Positions 27,356 through 37,096 of a stretch of 64,000 nucleotides of DNA are shown piece after piece. Origin of the DNA: Methanosarcina thermophila TM-1 (lineage in GTDB: Archaea > Halobacteriota > Methanosarcinia > Methanosarcinales > Methanosarcinaceae); contig NZ_CP009501.1 of assembly GCF_000969885.1 (NCBI RefSeq), positions 248,001 through 312,000 on the forward strand, read 5' to 3'. How positions within the stretch are numbered: position 1 is the first letter of the stretch; each line of letters opens with the position of its first letter. Made by a program: the position numbers and the translations under genes. The notes under the pieces were generated by a model, which made no database searches, was not told the DNA's origin, and saw nothing but the letters and a program-made list of their open reading frames with translations.

Positions 27356-28229
27356 AACACACCTTCAGAAAGTCTGTTTTTAACTAACCTGATGTTGTAA
27401 AACCTTGCGGTCGAGAAGCAAAAAGCACGGAAAATCAGGATAGGACAAATATAATGAAAAAATGTGTGAAATTATGAGAACATAGACAGGACAAAATTGT
27501 AAAACGTGGTCAAATGAATTGTTTTTGATGAAATTAATCAGCGTGTTGACCATCTCTGGAAATTAGATATCTTGCGAATAAATATAGAGACTATATTTCT
27601 TGCAAAGCAATTTCAGATTAAAGCTTTAGTAAACTTTTAAAATTGAACAGTTATATATAAATCTTTTTAGATATTTGAAAAATAAATATGAAAGTAAGCG
27701 AAATCTGTAAAAGTAAAAGGTGAAAGGGAAGAAGGCAGAAAGAAGAGATAAACGGATAAGAAACTACCTGAAAAAGCTAAAAATACTGAAATCCAGGAAT
27801 GATAAGCAAAAATTTCACTAAGGATAAGATGTAAGTGTGGAAATAAAAAGAAAAGGATCAAGGAAAAATATAAAAAGGAAGTATATTTGGGATTAAGGAG
27901 AAAAGTCTCAGTATTAAGAATTTGATTATTAAGAACCTGAGTATTACGGATCTGATTATTAAATATCTGATTATTAAATATCTGATTATTAAATATCTGA
28001 TTATTAAATATCTGATTATTAAATATCTGAGTATTAAGAAACCTGAGTGTTAAGAATCTGAATGTTAAGAATCTGAGTGTTAAGAATCTGAGTATTAAGA
28101 ATCTGAGTATTAAAATTCTTAATACTCAGAATCCCTGTACTAAGGAATCCCAATATTACAGAATTTCGGTTTTTCAGTTTTAAAGAGGAAGATACCTTTA
28201 AAAAGATTAAAATATAGCTAAAAGCGCTT
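27356..28229. other. AT-rich intergenic region with a 15-bp minisatellite
   Basis: No gene is supported across 874 bases. The part nearest dnaJ is a long tandem repeat, described separately. The remainder (27400-27900) is purine-rich on the plus strand and shows no structured RNA that I recognise. Confidence 0.5.
27908..28120. repeat. 15-bp tandem repeat array, about 14 copies
   Basis: Units follow the pattern TGATTATTAAATATC in the middle (at least five exact copies) and TGAGTATTAAGAATC toward both ends. The last units face a reversed copy, giving the hairpin GAGTATTAA-AATTC-TTAATACTC near 28103-28125. The array lies just past the dnaJ stop codon. There are no spacers, so it is not CRISPR. 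Confidence 0.85.
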
Positions 28230-29390
28230 TTAACTCTCAAAAGCATCCTTTACTTTCTCAAAAAATCCTTTGCTTTTTTTGGATTTTTCTGTAAATTTAT
28301 CGTACCTGCCTTTTTCGCCTCCCGGGTTTTTACCACTGCTCAATGCTTCAAACTGGCGAAGAAGTTCTTTCTGTTCGTGGCTGAGATTTGTTGGGGTTTT
28401 TATTACAACCCTTACGAGCTGGTCACCTCTCCTGCTTCCATGCAGGTGCTGGATACCCTTTCCTTTAAGCCTGAACACGGAATGGGTCTGAGTCCCTGCA
28501 GGAATATTCATCTTGACCTTGCCGTAGAGGGTATCTACCATAATATCAGTCCCGAGCGCAGCCTGAGCAAACGAGATTGGAACCTCGGAGATTACATCGT
28601 AGTCTACTCTCTTAAAGATTTTATGCTCCATAACATGAAGCACTACATAGAGATCTCCAGGCGGAGCTCCGGGGTCTCCCGCATCACCTTCTCCACTAAG
28701 CCTCAGGCTCATGCCTGAATCAGCTCCTGCAGGTACGTTTACTGTTATTTTTCTCGTATTTCTAACCCTACCTGTGCCACTGCAGACCGGGCACGGAGAT
28801 TCAATAACTTGACCCTTGCCGCGACAGGTAGAACAGGTGGTAGTGCTTACAAACTGCATGCCCAATCCTGTGCGTGTGGTGCGGATTTGACCTGTACCGC
28901 CGCATGTTGGGCAGCGTTTTGGGCTTGTGCCGGGTCTAGCCCCGGTTCCGGAACAGTTAGAGCATCTTTCAGTCCTCGGGACATCAATATCTTTACGGAC
29001 TCCAAATGCTGCTTCTTCGAAGGTTATATAAAGGTCATACTGGAGATCTGATCCTCTCCTCGGTCCCCTGGGACCCCTTCTGCTTCCGCCGAAAAACATT
29101 TCGAAAATATCCCCGAAGCCGCTGAAATCCGCACCCCGGAAGATATCTTCTGCGGTGTACTGTCCATTTATTCCGGCATGTCCGAAACGGTCGTACTGAG
29201 CCCGTTTCTCAGGATCTGAAAGCACAGCATAAGCTTCTGAGATCTCTTTGAACTTTTCCTCAGCCCCAGGTTCCTTATTCCTGTCAGGATGATACTTTAA
29301 TGCAAGTTTTCGATAGGATTTCTTTATATCCTCGGGTGTAGCATCTCTAGACAACCCAAGAATTTCGTAATAATCACGCGTTGTGGCCAT
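28230..29390 (-). CDS. dnaJ: Chaperone protein DnaJ (Hsp40)
   Basis: A 386-aa co-chaperone that stimulates DnaK ATP hydrolysis and delivers unfolded clients. The J domain is at residues 5-70 with the HPD triad ([10 protein letters not shown]). A G/F-rich linker contains [13 protein letters not shown]. Four zinc-binding repeats, [24 protein letters not shown] and CPVCSGTG, are all intact. A C-terminal peptide-binding region follows. It is third in grpE-dnaK-dnaJ order, 106 bases after dnaK. Confidence 0.97.
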   Translation of the reverse strand: MATTRDYYEILGLSRDATPEDIKKSYRKLALKYHPDRNKEPGAEEKFKEISEAYAVLSDPEKRAQYDRFGHAGINGQYTAEDIFRGADFSGFGDIFEMFFGGSRRGPRGPRRGSDLQYDLYITFEEAAFGVRKDIDVPRTERCSNCSGTGARPGTSPKRCPTCGGTGQIRTTRTGLGMQFVSTTTCSTCRGKGQVIESPCPVCSGTGRVRNTRKITVNVPAGADSGMSLRLSGEGDAGDPGAPPGDLYVVLHVMEHKIFKRVDYDVISEVPISFAQAALGTDIMVDTLYGKVKMNIPAGTQTHSVFRLKGKGIQHLHGSRRGDQLVRVVIKTPTNLSHEQKELLRQFEALSSGKNPGGEKGRYDKFTEKSKKSKGFFEKVKDAFES

Positions 29391-29408
29391 CAGGATTCCC
29401 TGTCATTT

Positions 29409-29440
29409 TAAAAAAGATAAAGCTCCGGAGCCTGCAAGTG
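29409..29440 (-). terminator. Hairpin with T-run between dnaK and dnaJ
   Basis: On the minus strand an imperfect stem (CCGGAAACCTGC / GCAGGCTCCGG) with loop ACTT is followed by AGCTTTATCTTTTTT. This looks like a terminator or attenuator after dnaK. It would leave dnaJ partly dependent on read-through or its own promoter. Confidence 0.55.
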
Positions 29441-29496
29441 CAGGTTTCCGGTAAGGCCTGAGAATCTCCAGGCCTGTCTTATTACTTGCTCTTTCT

Positions 29497-31353
29497 TTAT
29501 TTACGCTTTTCGTCGTCAACTACCTCATAATCGGCGTCGACGACCGTCTCTTCAGGACCTTTTGCATCTGTGCGTCCTGCTGCTCCACCTGCTGCCTGTT
29601 GAGCCTGCTGGGCGGCTTTCTGATACATTGCAGTGGAGATCGGATATATAGCTTCCTGAAGAGCTTCGGTTTTTGCCTTAATCTCTTCGGCGTCCTTACC
29701 TTCAAGAGCTTTTTTAAGGTCGTCAATTGCGGCGTTTACCTTTGACTTCTGATCCTCTGTAGCCACATCTCCGGCTTCTTTCAGAGTCTTTTCGGCAGCA
29801 TTGATCAGGGTTTCGGCATTGTTCCTGGTCTCGACTTCTTCTTTGCGCTTTCTGTCTTCTTCGGCATGCAATTCTGCGTCTTTGATCATGCGCTCGATTT
29901 CGGCGTCTGTGAGTCCACCTGGTTTCTGGATGGATATAGACTGTTCCCTGCCGGTTCCAAGATCTTTTGCACTCACATGCAGGATACCATTTGCGTCAAT
30001 GTCAAAGGTAACTTCGATCTGTGGGACGCCTCTAGGAGCTGGTGGGATGCCGTCAAGGGTAAAACGCCCAAGGGTTTTGTTTTCGGAAGCAATTCCCCTT
30101 TCTCCCTGAAGGACATGAATCTCTACCGAGGGCTGATTATCAGCTGCCGTTGAGAATATCTGGCTCTTCCTGGTCGGAATTGTCGTGTTTCTCGGGATCA
30201 ATGGAGTTGCTATGCCTCCAAGTGTCTCAATTCCAAGGGTGAGTGGAGTGACATCAAGCAGCAGGATATCTTTTACCTCGCCTCCGAGCACACCAGCCTG
30301 GATGGCTGCCCCGATTGCAACGGCTTCGTCAGGGTTAATGTTCTTGTAGGGTTTCTTGCCTGTGAAGTTCTCTACAAGCTCCACTACCGCAGGCATCCTT
30401 GTAGCGCCTCCGATAAGGATTACTTTGTCGATATCGTTTGGCGTAAGCTTTGCATCGCTGAGAGCCTGGCGCATGGAAACGAGAGTTTTCTCAAGAAGGT
30501 CCTCGGTCATCTTCTGGAATTGGGCTCTGGTCAGGTCAATATCAAGGTGCTTTGGTTCCCCATCTGGACCAACTGTAAGGAATGGAAGGTTGATATTGGT
30601 ACTTGCGACACCAGACAGTTCGATTTTGGCTTTCTCTGCAGCATCGGTTAAGCGCTGGAGTACAGCTCTGTCCTTTGAGAGATCAATTCCCTCAGTCTTT
30701 TTGAATTCGGCAAGTAAGTAGTTGACAATGCGCTGGTCGAAGTCGTCTCCTCCGAGATGGGTATCGCCGCTTGTGGCTTTTACCTCAAAGACTCCGCCTC
30801 CAATCTCAAGAATGGATACGTCAAAGGTTCCGCCTCCAAGGTCGTAGACAAGAATAGTTTGCTCAACTTCGCCTTTATCAAGTCCATAAGCAAGGGATGC
30901 AGCAGTCGGTTCATTGATAATTCTGAGGACTTCAAGACCTGCAATTGTCCCTGCATCCTTTGTAGCCTGCCTCTGGGCGTCATTGAAATAAGCAGGAACT
31001 GTAATAACAGCTTGTTTGATTTCTTCTCCAAGATAAGCTTCTGCATCGGCTTTGAGTTTCTGGAGAATCATTGCAGAGATTTCCTGCGGTGTGTATTGCT
31101 TTCCCTGAAGGGTCACCTTGTAGTTGGGTTCTCCCATATGCCTCTTAATGGAGTAAACAGTGTTCTCAGGGTTTGAAATAGCCTGTCTCTTTGCGACCTG
31201 ACCTACAAGTTTCTCCCCTTTTTTGGAAAATCCAACCACTGACGGGGTTGTCCTGGCGCCTTCGGCATTAGGGATCACGACAGCTTCCCCGCCTTCCATT
31301 ACTGCCATGCATGAGTTAGTAGTACCAAGGTCAATACCCAGTATTTTTCCCAT
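29497..31353 (-). CDS. dnaK: Chaperone protein DnaK (Hsp70)
   Basis: A 618-aa Hsp70 chaperone. The ATPase domain opens with [18 protein letters not shown] and includes [33 protein letters not shown] and [14 protein letters not shown] substrate-binding domain with [12 protein letters not shown] follows, then a helical lid and a Gln/Ala-rich tail ending near [24 protein letters not shown] ribosome site precedes the ATG. Hsp70 in methanogens is regarded as a gain from bacteria. It works with the adjacent grpE and dnaJ. Confidence 0.98.
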   Translation of the reverse strand: MGKILGIDLGTTNSCMAVMEGGEAVVIPNAEGARTTPSVVGFSKKGEKLVGQVAKRQAISNPENTVYSIKRHMGEPNYKVTLQGKQYTPQEISAMILQKLKADAEAYLGEEIKQAVITVPAYFNDAQRQATKDAGTIAGLEVLRIINEPTAASLAYGLDKGEVEQTILVYDLGGGTFDVSILEIGGGVFEVKATSGDTHLGGDDFDQRIVNYLLAEFKKTEGIDLSKDRAVLQRLTDAAEKAKIELSGVASTNINLPFLTVGPDGEPKHLDIDLTRAQFQKMTEDLLEKTLVSMRQALSDAKLTPNDIDKVILIGGATRMPAVVELVENFTGKKPYKNINPDEAVAIGAAIQAGVLGGEVKDILLLDVTPLTLGIETLGGIATPLIPRNTTIPTRKSQIFSTAADNQPSVEIHVLQGERGIASENKTLGRFTLDGIPPAPRGVPQIEVTFDIDANGILHVSAKDLGTGREQSISIQKPGGLTDAEIERMIKDAELHAEEDRKRKEEVETRNNAETLINAAEKTLKEAGDVATEDQKSKVNAAIDDLKKALEGKDAEEIKAKTEALQEAIYPISTAMYQKAAQQAQQAAGGAAGRTDAKGPEETVVDADYEVVDDEKRK

Positions 31354-31525
31354 GTTTTATCCTCACTAGATCCTGATTAAATTCTTCACTTAATGATTTA
31401 GATAAAAGTTCTTAGACAAGTCATTGAATTAATTTATTTATTAAGTTAACTGGTAAGTTATTCGATTAAATTCAAGAATCAGGTCATAACAGAATTACAG
31501 GAGTAAAATTATGCCTGAATCTCCT

Positions 31526-32260
31526 TTATTCCTTAGTCTCATTTGGGTTTCTTGCCACTGAGACTATAGCAGGCCTGATAACTTTCGAGTTAAGAGCGTA
31601 TCCGGCTTTGTAAACCTCTACTATAGTATTGTCCGGAAGTTCAGAGGTTTCGACATGCTGAACTGCTTCGTGCTTGTGAGGGTCGAATTCGCTGGCTCTT
31701 TCACTCTCGATTTTCTCAATTCCATATTTTTCGAGGATTGAGAAAAACTGTTTTGAAAGCTGTTCTAATCCGCTGGCGATCGAGCTCATATCCTCTGCAG
31801 TCTTTGTAGACTTGATGGCACGATCGAAATTGTCCGTTACTTCAAGGAAATCAAGAAGTACCTGCTCAAGCACAGCTTTTCGGGTTTCCTCTATCTGGCG
31901 GGCGGTCCGTTTTCTGAAATTGTCAAAGTCTGCTGCAAGCCGAAGAAGCTGGTCTTTGAGAATCTCGTTCTCCTCCCGGCACAGCTCCTCAGGGCTTTTT
32001 TCAGTTTCGGAACTGGCAGAAGCCTCTTCGGGACTACCCTGTGCTTCTTTAGCCTGTGTTTCTTTAGCCTCTTCGGGACCACCCTGTGCTTCTTTAGCTT
32101 CTTCAGGACTACCCTGTGCTTCTTTAGCTTCTTCGGGATTATCCTGTGTTTTTTTAGCTTCTCCCCCCGAAGAACCAGAATTCTTAGCATCAGGGTCTCC
32201 AGCTTCAGCCTGGGTATCTTCTTTAGAATCCGCATTTCCTTCTTTATCGAATATTTTCAT
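31526..32260 (-). CDS. grpE: Nucleotide exchange factor GrpE with repeat-rich N-terminus
   Basis: A 244-aa protein that releases ADP from DnaK. The GrpE core starts near residue 95 (ILKDQLLRLAADFDNFRKR) and continues as a long coiled coil, then the beta domain with HEAVQHVETSELPDNTIVEV and GYALNSKVIRPAIVSVA. The first 90 residues are an acidic low-complexity extension of about four copies of a decamer like SPEEAKEAQG. This is longer than in typical GrpE. GGGGAT precedes the ATG. It is first in the operon, 172 bases before dnaK. Confidence 0.95.
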   Translation of the reverse strand: MKIFDKEGNADSKEDTQAEAGDPDAKNSGSSGGEAKKTQDNPEEAKEAQGSPEEAKEAQGGPEEAKETQAKEAQGSPEEASASSETEKSPEELCREENEILKDQLLRLAADFDNFRKRTARQIEETRKAVLEQVLLDFLEVTDNFDRAIKSTKTAEDMSSIASGLEQLSKQFFSILEKYGIEKIESERASEFDPHKHEAVQHVETSELPDNTIVEVYKAGYALNSKVIRPAIVSVARNPNETKE

Positions 32261-32386
32261 TAATCGATCCCCATCAAGTAATTATAGCGGTTTCGCTCGT
32301 CCTGATCTGTGATTGTTTGTAATTCTATAAATACTTTTCGGATAACGGGTATATCTTCTAATCCAAATGGGTGAGAAAAAGAAAGA

Positions 32387-32830
32387 TCAGTAAAAATGAT
32401 TTTGAAGTTTATATGAAAGTGCTTTGAGTATTACAACGCTTGCAATCATAGAAGCTGCGATTGCTGAGATCACCTGATCCCACCCGATTGCCGAGATTCC
32501 TCCTCTCAGTGCAAACTGCACGCCGCCTACAAGCGACACAAAGACAAAGGAAAATCCGAAACCTGCAAGTGCTCCTCCAACAAGGGAGCTGAGAGTGTCC
32601 AGTCCCTGTCTTTCGTAAAAAACCATACCTGCAATAAATATCACAGCAAAGATCAAGAGTACGACTGCAGTAGGCAATGGACTTTCTTTTGTGGAAAAAA
32701 TCTTAAAAAGCCCGAGCCCCATGTCAACCAGGAATATGCCCATGAGAACCGCAATAGAAAGGGTTTTCACAAACGAGTTTTCAAAGACCGACTGAGAGTT
32801 AGGGTTTCTGCTGCTAATAGTACCAGGCAC
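32387..32830 (-). CDS. Small multi-pass membrane protein, unknown function
   Basis: A 147-aa protein with four hydrophobic stretches, at about residues 25-45, 55-72, 80-105 and 115-140. The short polar N-terminus is MPGTISSRNPNSQS. No catalytic motif is seen and I do not recognise the family. It lies upstream of grpE on the same strand with a 126-base gap, so it may or may not share a transcript with the chaperone genes. Confidence 0.7.
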   Translation of the reverse strand: MPGTISSRNPNSQSVFENSFVKTLSIAVLMGIFLVDMGLGLFKIFSTKESPLPTAVVLLIFAVIFIAGMVFYERQGLDTLSSLVGGALAGFGFSFVFVSLVGGVQFALRGGISAIGWDQVISAIAASMIASVVILKALSYKLQNHFY

Positions 32831-32927
32831 CTTTATGTTTTTACGATGTTTAACTTTTAAGGTATACGTATAATTTATATAAACTTTTACATAGCAAATT
32901 TAATCCTCAATTCCAACCGTTGAGCCG

Positions 32928-32968
32928 AAACCGTTGCGCCGGTTTATCACCAAGCGTTGCGCCGCTTG
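32928..32968. repeat. Two adjacent 6-6-6 hairpins with the same TTGCGC loop
   Basis: Hairpin one, 32928-32945, pairs AAACCG with CGGTTT. Hairpin two, 32951-32968, pairs CAAGCG with CGCTTG. Both have loop TTGCGC. The stems differ by paired changes, the pattern expected of a conserved folded RNA or protein-binding DNA element. It lies in the divergent region before mfnD. Confidence 0.65.
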
Positions 32969-32993
32969 ACCACGCCGTTCTGGGGTTTTCGCT

Positions 32994-33017
32994 CAAGCCT
33001 TTTTTCTAAAAGGCTTG
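32994..33017. terminator. 10-bp stem hairpin upstream of mfnD
   Basis: CAAGCCTTTT pairs with AAAAGGCTTG around a TTCT loop, 43 bases before the mfnD ATG. It lies in the 5' leader of mfnD, so an attenuator or RNA-stability role is possible. Confidence 0.5.
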
Positions 33018-33060
33018 CGTTGCAAAAGTAATATATAAATGACTGGGTTTTTCCTTTCCA

Positions 33061-34020
33061 ATGAAAATCCTGATTGCGGAATTTGCTGTCGGCACAGAAA
33101 TTGAAAAATCCCTTATCCCTGAGGGAGCAGCTATGCTGAAAACCCTTGTAGAGAGTTTTGTCCGGCTTGGGTATGAGGTTTATTACCCATCGGCAGGCAC
33201 GAAAATCTGTGCAGGCATGCGGGTTGAATCTACAGCTGAGAATTTCAGGCAGGTAATTGGGAGAGAAGCAAAAAGTTGCGACGCGGGGCTAATTATTGCC
33301 CCTGATTCAATGCTTCCCGAGCTGAATGAGGTTCTTGAGGAGAATACTGTAAATTTGGGATGCTCTCCCAGGTCGGCAGCCTGCTGTGCGGATAAGTTGC
33401 TCTGTGCGGAAATCCTGAAGAAAGCCGGGATTAAAACTCCTGAAATTGCAAAAGAGCCGGAAAAAGGCAAAAGATATATCACAAAACCAAGATTCGGCTG
33501 CGGAGCAGAGGCAACATACCTGGTCACAGAGTTCGAGAACAAAGAGGGATTCTTTGCGAGTGAGTATATTGAGGGAGAGCATCTGAGCGTAAGCCTTATT
33601 GCAGGAAAAAAATCGCTTCCTCTTACTGTAAATCGTCAGTTCATAGAATTTGGCAAGAAAGAAGCTGAATCCGGAGAAAAGGGGAAAGCAGAAGTTTCCG
33701 GAATAAAGTATAACGGGAGCCTTACTCCTTACCAGACTGAAAGAAGAGAAGAAATCTATGAAACCGCAATTTCCACAGCGGAATGTCTGAACTGTTTCGG
33801 ATATGTAGGTGTGGATATTATACTCACCGATTTTCCGTATGTAGTGGATGTGAATCCAAGGCCCACAGCTTCGCTTTTCGGGATCAGCCGTGTTATGCGG
33901 GAGGAAATAGGAGACCTGATTCTGAAAAACAGGTTTGGAGAACTTCCTGACCATGTGAATATTGAAGGAGAATTCTGTTTTTCAAAGGATGCTCTGGGCG
34001 AACTTTTTGGAAGAACTTGA
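33061..34020 (+). CDS. mfnD: Tyramine--L-glutamate ligase MfnD (ATP-grasp)
   Basis: A 319-aa ATP-grasp enzyme that joins glutamate to tyramine in methanofuran synthesis. ATP-grasp features are KRYITKPRFGCGAEATYLV, EYIEGEHLSVSLIAGKK and the metal-binding DVNPRPTASL near residue 270. The identity is supported by its neighbours, mfnF and mfnE, which make and use the later intermediates. The upstream bases TTTCCTTTCCA lack a clear ribosome site, so the message may be leaderless or nearly so. Confidence 0.88.
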   Translation: MKILIAEFAVGTEIEKSLIPEGAAMLKTLVESFVRLGYEVYYPSAGTKICAGMRVESTAENFRQVIGREAKSCDAGLIIAPDSMLPELNEVLEENTVNLGCSPRSAACCADKLLCAEILKKAGIKTPEIAKEPEKGKRYITKPRFGCGAEATYLVTEFENKEGFFASEYIEGEHLSVSLIAGKKSLPLTVNRQFIEFGKKEAESGEKGKAEVSGIKYNGSLTPYQTERREEIYETAISTAECLNCFGYVGVDIILTDFPYVVDVNPRPTASLFGISRVMREEIGDLILKNRFGELPDHVNIEGEFCFSKDALGELFGRT

Positions 34021-34097
34021 AAAATAGATAGCAGATTAAAGACCAGAAAAATAGAAACGCTGGAAAGCTTAAAAAGAACCTAATAAAGGGCTCAAAA

Positions 34098-35072
34098 ATG
34101 AATTCAAAAATTATCGGGCTTGATATTGGAGGAGCGAATACCAAACTTGCTTCCTCGGACGGAAAGATCGTAGAACTTCACTATTTGCCTCTCTGGAAGA
34201 ACACGCGGCTTCCTGAGGTTCTGAAGGAAATCGCACAGCGGCTGCAGCCCGAAAAAGTTGCTGTTGTTATGACCGGAGAACTTGCAGACTGTTTTGAGGA
34301 TAAGGAACAGGGCATTCTCTATATAAAGGCATGTGTTGATTCTGCCTTCGGGCCCTCGAAAGTTTCATATATAAACAATATGGGCAGGTTCCAGCATGAA
34401 ACTGATGATATAAGGAAACTTGCTGCTGCCAACTGGGCGGCTTCTGCCAGGCTGGTAGGAAAAGAGTTAGGAGATTGTATTTTTGTGGATGTTGGAAGCA
34501 CCACAAGTGATATTATTCCTATCGTTTCGGGTGGACATAAAGCAGGGCTTACTGACTTTGAGAGGCTTTGCAGGAGTGAACTCGTGTATGCAGGCACACT
34601 CAGGACAAACCTTGCCGCACTTCTCGAAAAGGTAAAGCTTGAGAGAGGCTGGTGCAGGACGGCTTCAGAACTCTTTGCTACAACTGCGGACGCTTATCTC
34701 CTGCTTGGAAAAATCGATGAGGGTATGTATACATGCGAGACTGCTGATGGAGCAGGCAAGAGCAAAACCGATGCTATGCGCAGGCTTGCAAGGCTTGTCT
34801 GTGCGGATCTTTCTGAAATCCAGGAAGAGGAAATCTATGAAATCGCAAATCAGGTAAAGAGAAAACAAGTTTTTACCCTGGCTGAGGCGATTTCCGAGGT
34901 TGCGGAGAGAAACGGGCTTAAAAGAATCGCAGCCGCAGGCCTTGGGGAATTTCTGATAAAAGAAGCTGCAGAGAGGCTTGATATGGAATTCGTATCGATA
35001 TCCAGCCACTGGGGAGAAGAAATCTCAAAAGTTTTCCCGGCATATGCGGCTGCCAGGCTGATTGAGATGTAA
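34098..35072 (+). CDS. mfnF: Methanofuran synthesis coupling enzyme MfnF
   Basis: A 324-aa protein of the hydantoinase/oxoprolinase (actin-like ATPase) group. It condenses the aminomethylfuran diphosphate with glutamyl-tyramine. Sequence marks are IGLDIGGANTKLASSDGK at the N-terminus, VVMTGELADCFEDK and FVDVGSTTSDIIPIVSG. These are typical of the family once called H4MPT-linked C1 transfer pathway protein. It follows mfnD by 77 bases and precedes mfnE on the same strand. Confidence 0.88.
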   Translation: MNSKIIGLDIGGANTKLASSDGKIVELHYLPLWKNTRLPEVLKEIAQRLQPEKVAVVMTGELADCFEDKEQGILYIKACVDSAFGPSKVSYINNMGRFQHETDDIRKLAAANWAASARLVGKELGDCIFVDVGSTTSDIIPIVSGGHKAGLTDFERLCRSELVYAGTLRTNLAALLEKVKLERGWCRTASELFATTADAYLLLGKIDEGMYTCETADGAGKSKTDAMRRLARLVCADLSEIQEEEIYEIANQVKRKQVFTLAEAISEVAERNGLKRIAAAGLGEFLIKEAAERLDMEFVSISSHWGEEISKVFPAYAAARLIEM

Positions 35073-35152
35073 AATCTTCACCTGAGGAATTCCAGTCTCA
35101 GGGCAGGCAGGTTGAGAACAAACACCGGATAATTGAAACCTGAAAGAAAACT

Positions 35153-35821
35153 ATGAGATTGGTGGTTAAGATTGGGGGAAGCCTTATCAAAGAGGCTACC
35201 GAGCTTGTAAATAGGTTGGTAGAGGAATTTGGCTCAGGAAGCCAGAAGATTGTAGAGGGAGGGCACACAGCCGAAAGCTTCCCTTTTTCCATTCTCATAG
35301 TGCCTGGAGGAGGCATCTTTGCTGATGCAGTCAGAGAAGCCGATGAGAAGTTTTGCCTGAGTGCCGACACAGCCCACTGGATGGCAATTCTTGGGATGGA
35401 GCAGTATGCCTATTATCTTCAGGATAAAACCGGTTCAAGGGCTGTAGACTCAATAGCAGATGTGCCTGAAGGGGTTTCAATTCTCTTTCCATACAGGCTC
35501 CTGAGAGAAGAAGATCCCCTGCCTCATAGCTGGGACGTAACATCCGATACTATTGCAGCCTGGATTGCAAAGCAAATCGGAGCAAGATTAATAAAAGTTA
35601 CGGATGTAGATGGCATATTCAGGAATGGAAAGCTAGTCAGGGAAATTTCTGCCTCCAGTTGCGTAGGGAACAATGCAAGCTGCATCGACCCTGCCCTGCC
35701 GAAGTTTCTTCTGGAAAACCGAATGGAATGCCTGATTGTTAACGGAAAATCTCCTGAGAGGGTCATTAGGGCTGTGTACGGAAAGCCTGTACCTGGTACT
35801 ATGGTAAAGGGGAATGTTTAA
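35153..35821 (+). CDS. mfnE: Aminomethylfuran phosphate kinase MfnE
   Basis: A 222-aa amino-acid-kinase-fold protein. It phosphorylates 5-(aminomethyl)-3-furanmethanol phosphate to the diphosphate used by MfnF. KIGGSLIKEA at residues 6-15 is the nucleotide loop, LIVPGGGIFADAVRE follows, and IKVTDVDGIFRNGK marks the C-terminal lobe. It lies 80 bases after mfnF. The three mfn genes in a row give confidence to each call. Confidence 0.88.
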   Translation: MRLVVKIGGSLIKEATELVNRLVEEFGSGSQKIVEGGHTAESFPFSILIVPGGGIFADAVREADEKFCLSADTAHWMAILGMEQYAYYLQDKTGSRAVDSIADVPEGVSILFPYRLLREEDPLPHSWDVTSDTIAAWIAKQIGARLIKVTDVDGIFRNGKLVREISASSCVGNNASCIDPALPKFLLENRMECLIVNGKSPERVIRAVYGKPVPGTMVKGNV

Positions 35822-36022
35822 ATTGTATATTGTATATGACTAGGGGAGAAGCAAAGAGTATAGTAAAGTGCATCCAAAAGCGTTAATTAAATTCAGTTAA
35901 TTAAATCTGCTAATGTTTACAAAGGCGCCAGGGAAAATCGAAACTCGATGTTTAAGGAGGGCGCCCAATTCACAGCAGCTCATAACCGTTTGCTATTTGA
36001 ATTAACATTTAAGGAGAAAAAA

Positions 36023-36193
36023 ATGTCAGCACAAAAAATTGAGTACTGTACTTCATGTGGAATTCGCCTTGTGGAAAGGGGTTATGTAAAGTTTCCCTGC
36101 CCGGAGTGCGGATCAGAAATAGGAAGATGTGCAAGCTGCAGGCAGCAGGGTAACGTATACACCTGCCCCAAGTGCGGATTTAAGGCACCCTGA
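36023..36193 (+). CDS. Small zinc-ribbon protein, 56 aa
   Basis: Encodes four CxxC-type knuckles, CTSCG, CPECG, CASCR and CPKCG, enough for two zinc sites. This matches the small archaeal zinc-finger family often placed before aEF-1beta. An in-frame ATG at 35948 exists, but AAGGAG lies just upstream of 36023 and family length supports that start. The next gene starts 86 bases on, so both are probably on one message. A translation-related role is inferred from context only. Confidence 0.88.
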   Translation: MSAQKIEYCTSCGIRLVERGYVKFPCPECGSEIGRCASCRQQGNVYTCPKCGFKAP

Positions 36194-36279
36194 TTCAGGT
36201 AACTTAATCAGATCAATGCCTGTGTATAAAATTCTTGAACTCGATCAAAAGACAAAATAAAAGTATAAGAGGAATCAGA

Positions 36280-36549
36280 ATGGGTGACGTTGCAGCAAAA
36301 ATTAAGATTATGCCAGAAAGCGTTGAAACCGACCTTGCAGAATTAAAAGAGAAAATAAAATCCGTAATTCCTGCCGGGGCAGACCTTCACGGAGATATTG
36401 TTGAAGAGCCTATTGCTTTTGGTCTGAAGGCTCTAATTGTAACATTAATTGTCAATGACGAAGAAGGCGGAACTGAACCTGCAGAAGAAGCTTTTGCAAA
36501 AGTTCCCGGTGTCGAGACCGTTCAGGTTCTGGAAGCCTACCGTATTTAA
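36280..36549 (+). CDS. Elongation factor 1-beta (aEF-1beta)
   Basis: An 89-aa guanine-nucleotide exchange factor for aEF-1alpha. The full protein matches the C-terminal catalytic domain of eukaryotic EF-1beta: [16 protein letters not shown], then [17 protein letters not shown] and [12 protein letters not shown]. The start at 36280 has GAGGA eight bases upstream. An earlier ATG at 36235 lacks such a site and would add 15 residues not seen in the family. Confidence 0.95.
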   Translation: MGDVAAKIKIMPESVETDLAELKEKIKSVIPAGADLHGDIVEEPIAFGLKALIVTLIVNDEEGGTEPAEEAFAKVPGVETVQVLEAYRI

Positions 36550-36609
36550 GAGGAGAAAAGACCGGACACAAGTCCGGAAAACCATCTTTTCAATTCTCCT
36601 TTCCTATAA

Positions 36610-36681
36610 GGGCTCGTAGATCAGGGGAAGATCGTTACGTTCGCAACGTAAAGGCCGCGGGTTCAAATCCCGCCGAGTCCA
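36610..36681 (+). tRNA. tRNA-Ala (anticodon CGC)
   Basis: The acceptor stem pairs GGGCTCG with CGAGTCC (one G-T pair), followed by discriminator A. The anticodon stem TTACG/CGTAA holds the loop TTCGCAA, so the anticodon is CGC. The T arm is GCGGGTTCAAATCCCGC. CCA is not encoded and no intron is present. Confidence 0.95.
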
Positions 36682-37096
36682 TTTAATATTCCGGATTATT
36701 GCTTCTACTTCTTTTTTTCATGATTAAGCATTCATTTGATGATAAAAGAATAGATTCAAAGAGACAAATTGGAAGAGCGATAAAGCACTCTCCGCAAATG
36801 TCGTTTTAAGCTGTCGGATTTTAATAAATTATGCTGAACTTTCAAAATCTTGGAATATATCAGATGCTTTTTAAATAGGGGATGCATAACGGATCAACAT
36901 ATATTTTTAATAAGATAATAAAAAGATAAGCCAGGAAGCATCGGGCTCAAGAAAAAAGAGTGGAAAAGTGAGGAAAGATCCTCAAAAGACGCTCTTGGTC
37001 TGGATTTCGATAAAGATAATGATATCTATTTCTGTACAACTCACAAATATGCGAATTAAGAAAAACGGGGGATTGTAAATTACTAAAGACAATAGT
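36682..37096. other. AT-rich intergenic region
   Basis: Nothing beyond a possible T-rich end after the tRNA (36706-36719) is seen. It presumably contains the promoter of the histidine kinase gene. No ORF or repeat stands out. Confidence 0.4.

Noticed and set aside
28034-28246. Minus-strand frame with repeated LNTQI residues
   Set aside because: It is the translation of the 15-bp tandem repeat, whose length happens to be a multiple of three, and overlaps the end of dnaJ. It has no ribosome site.
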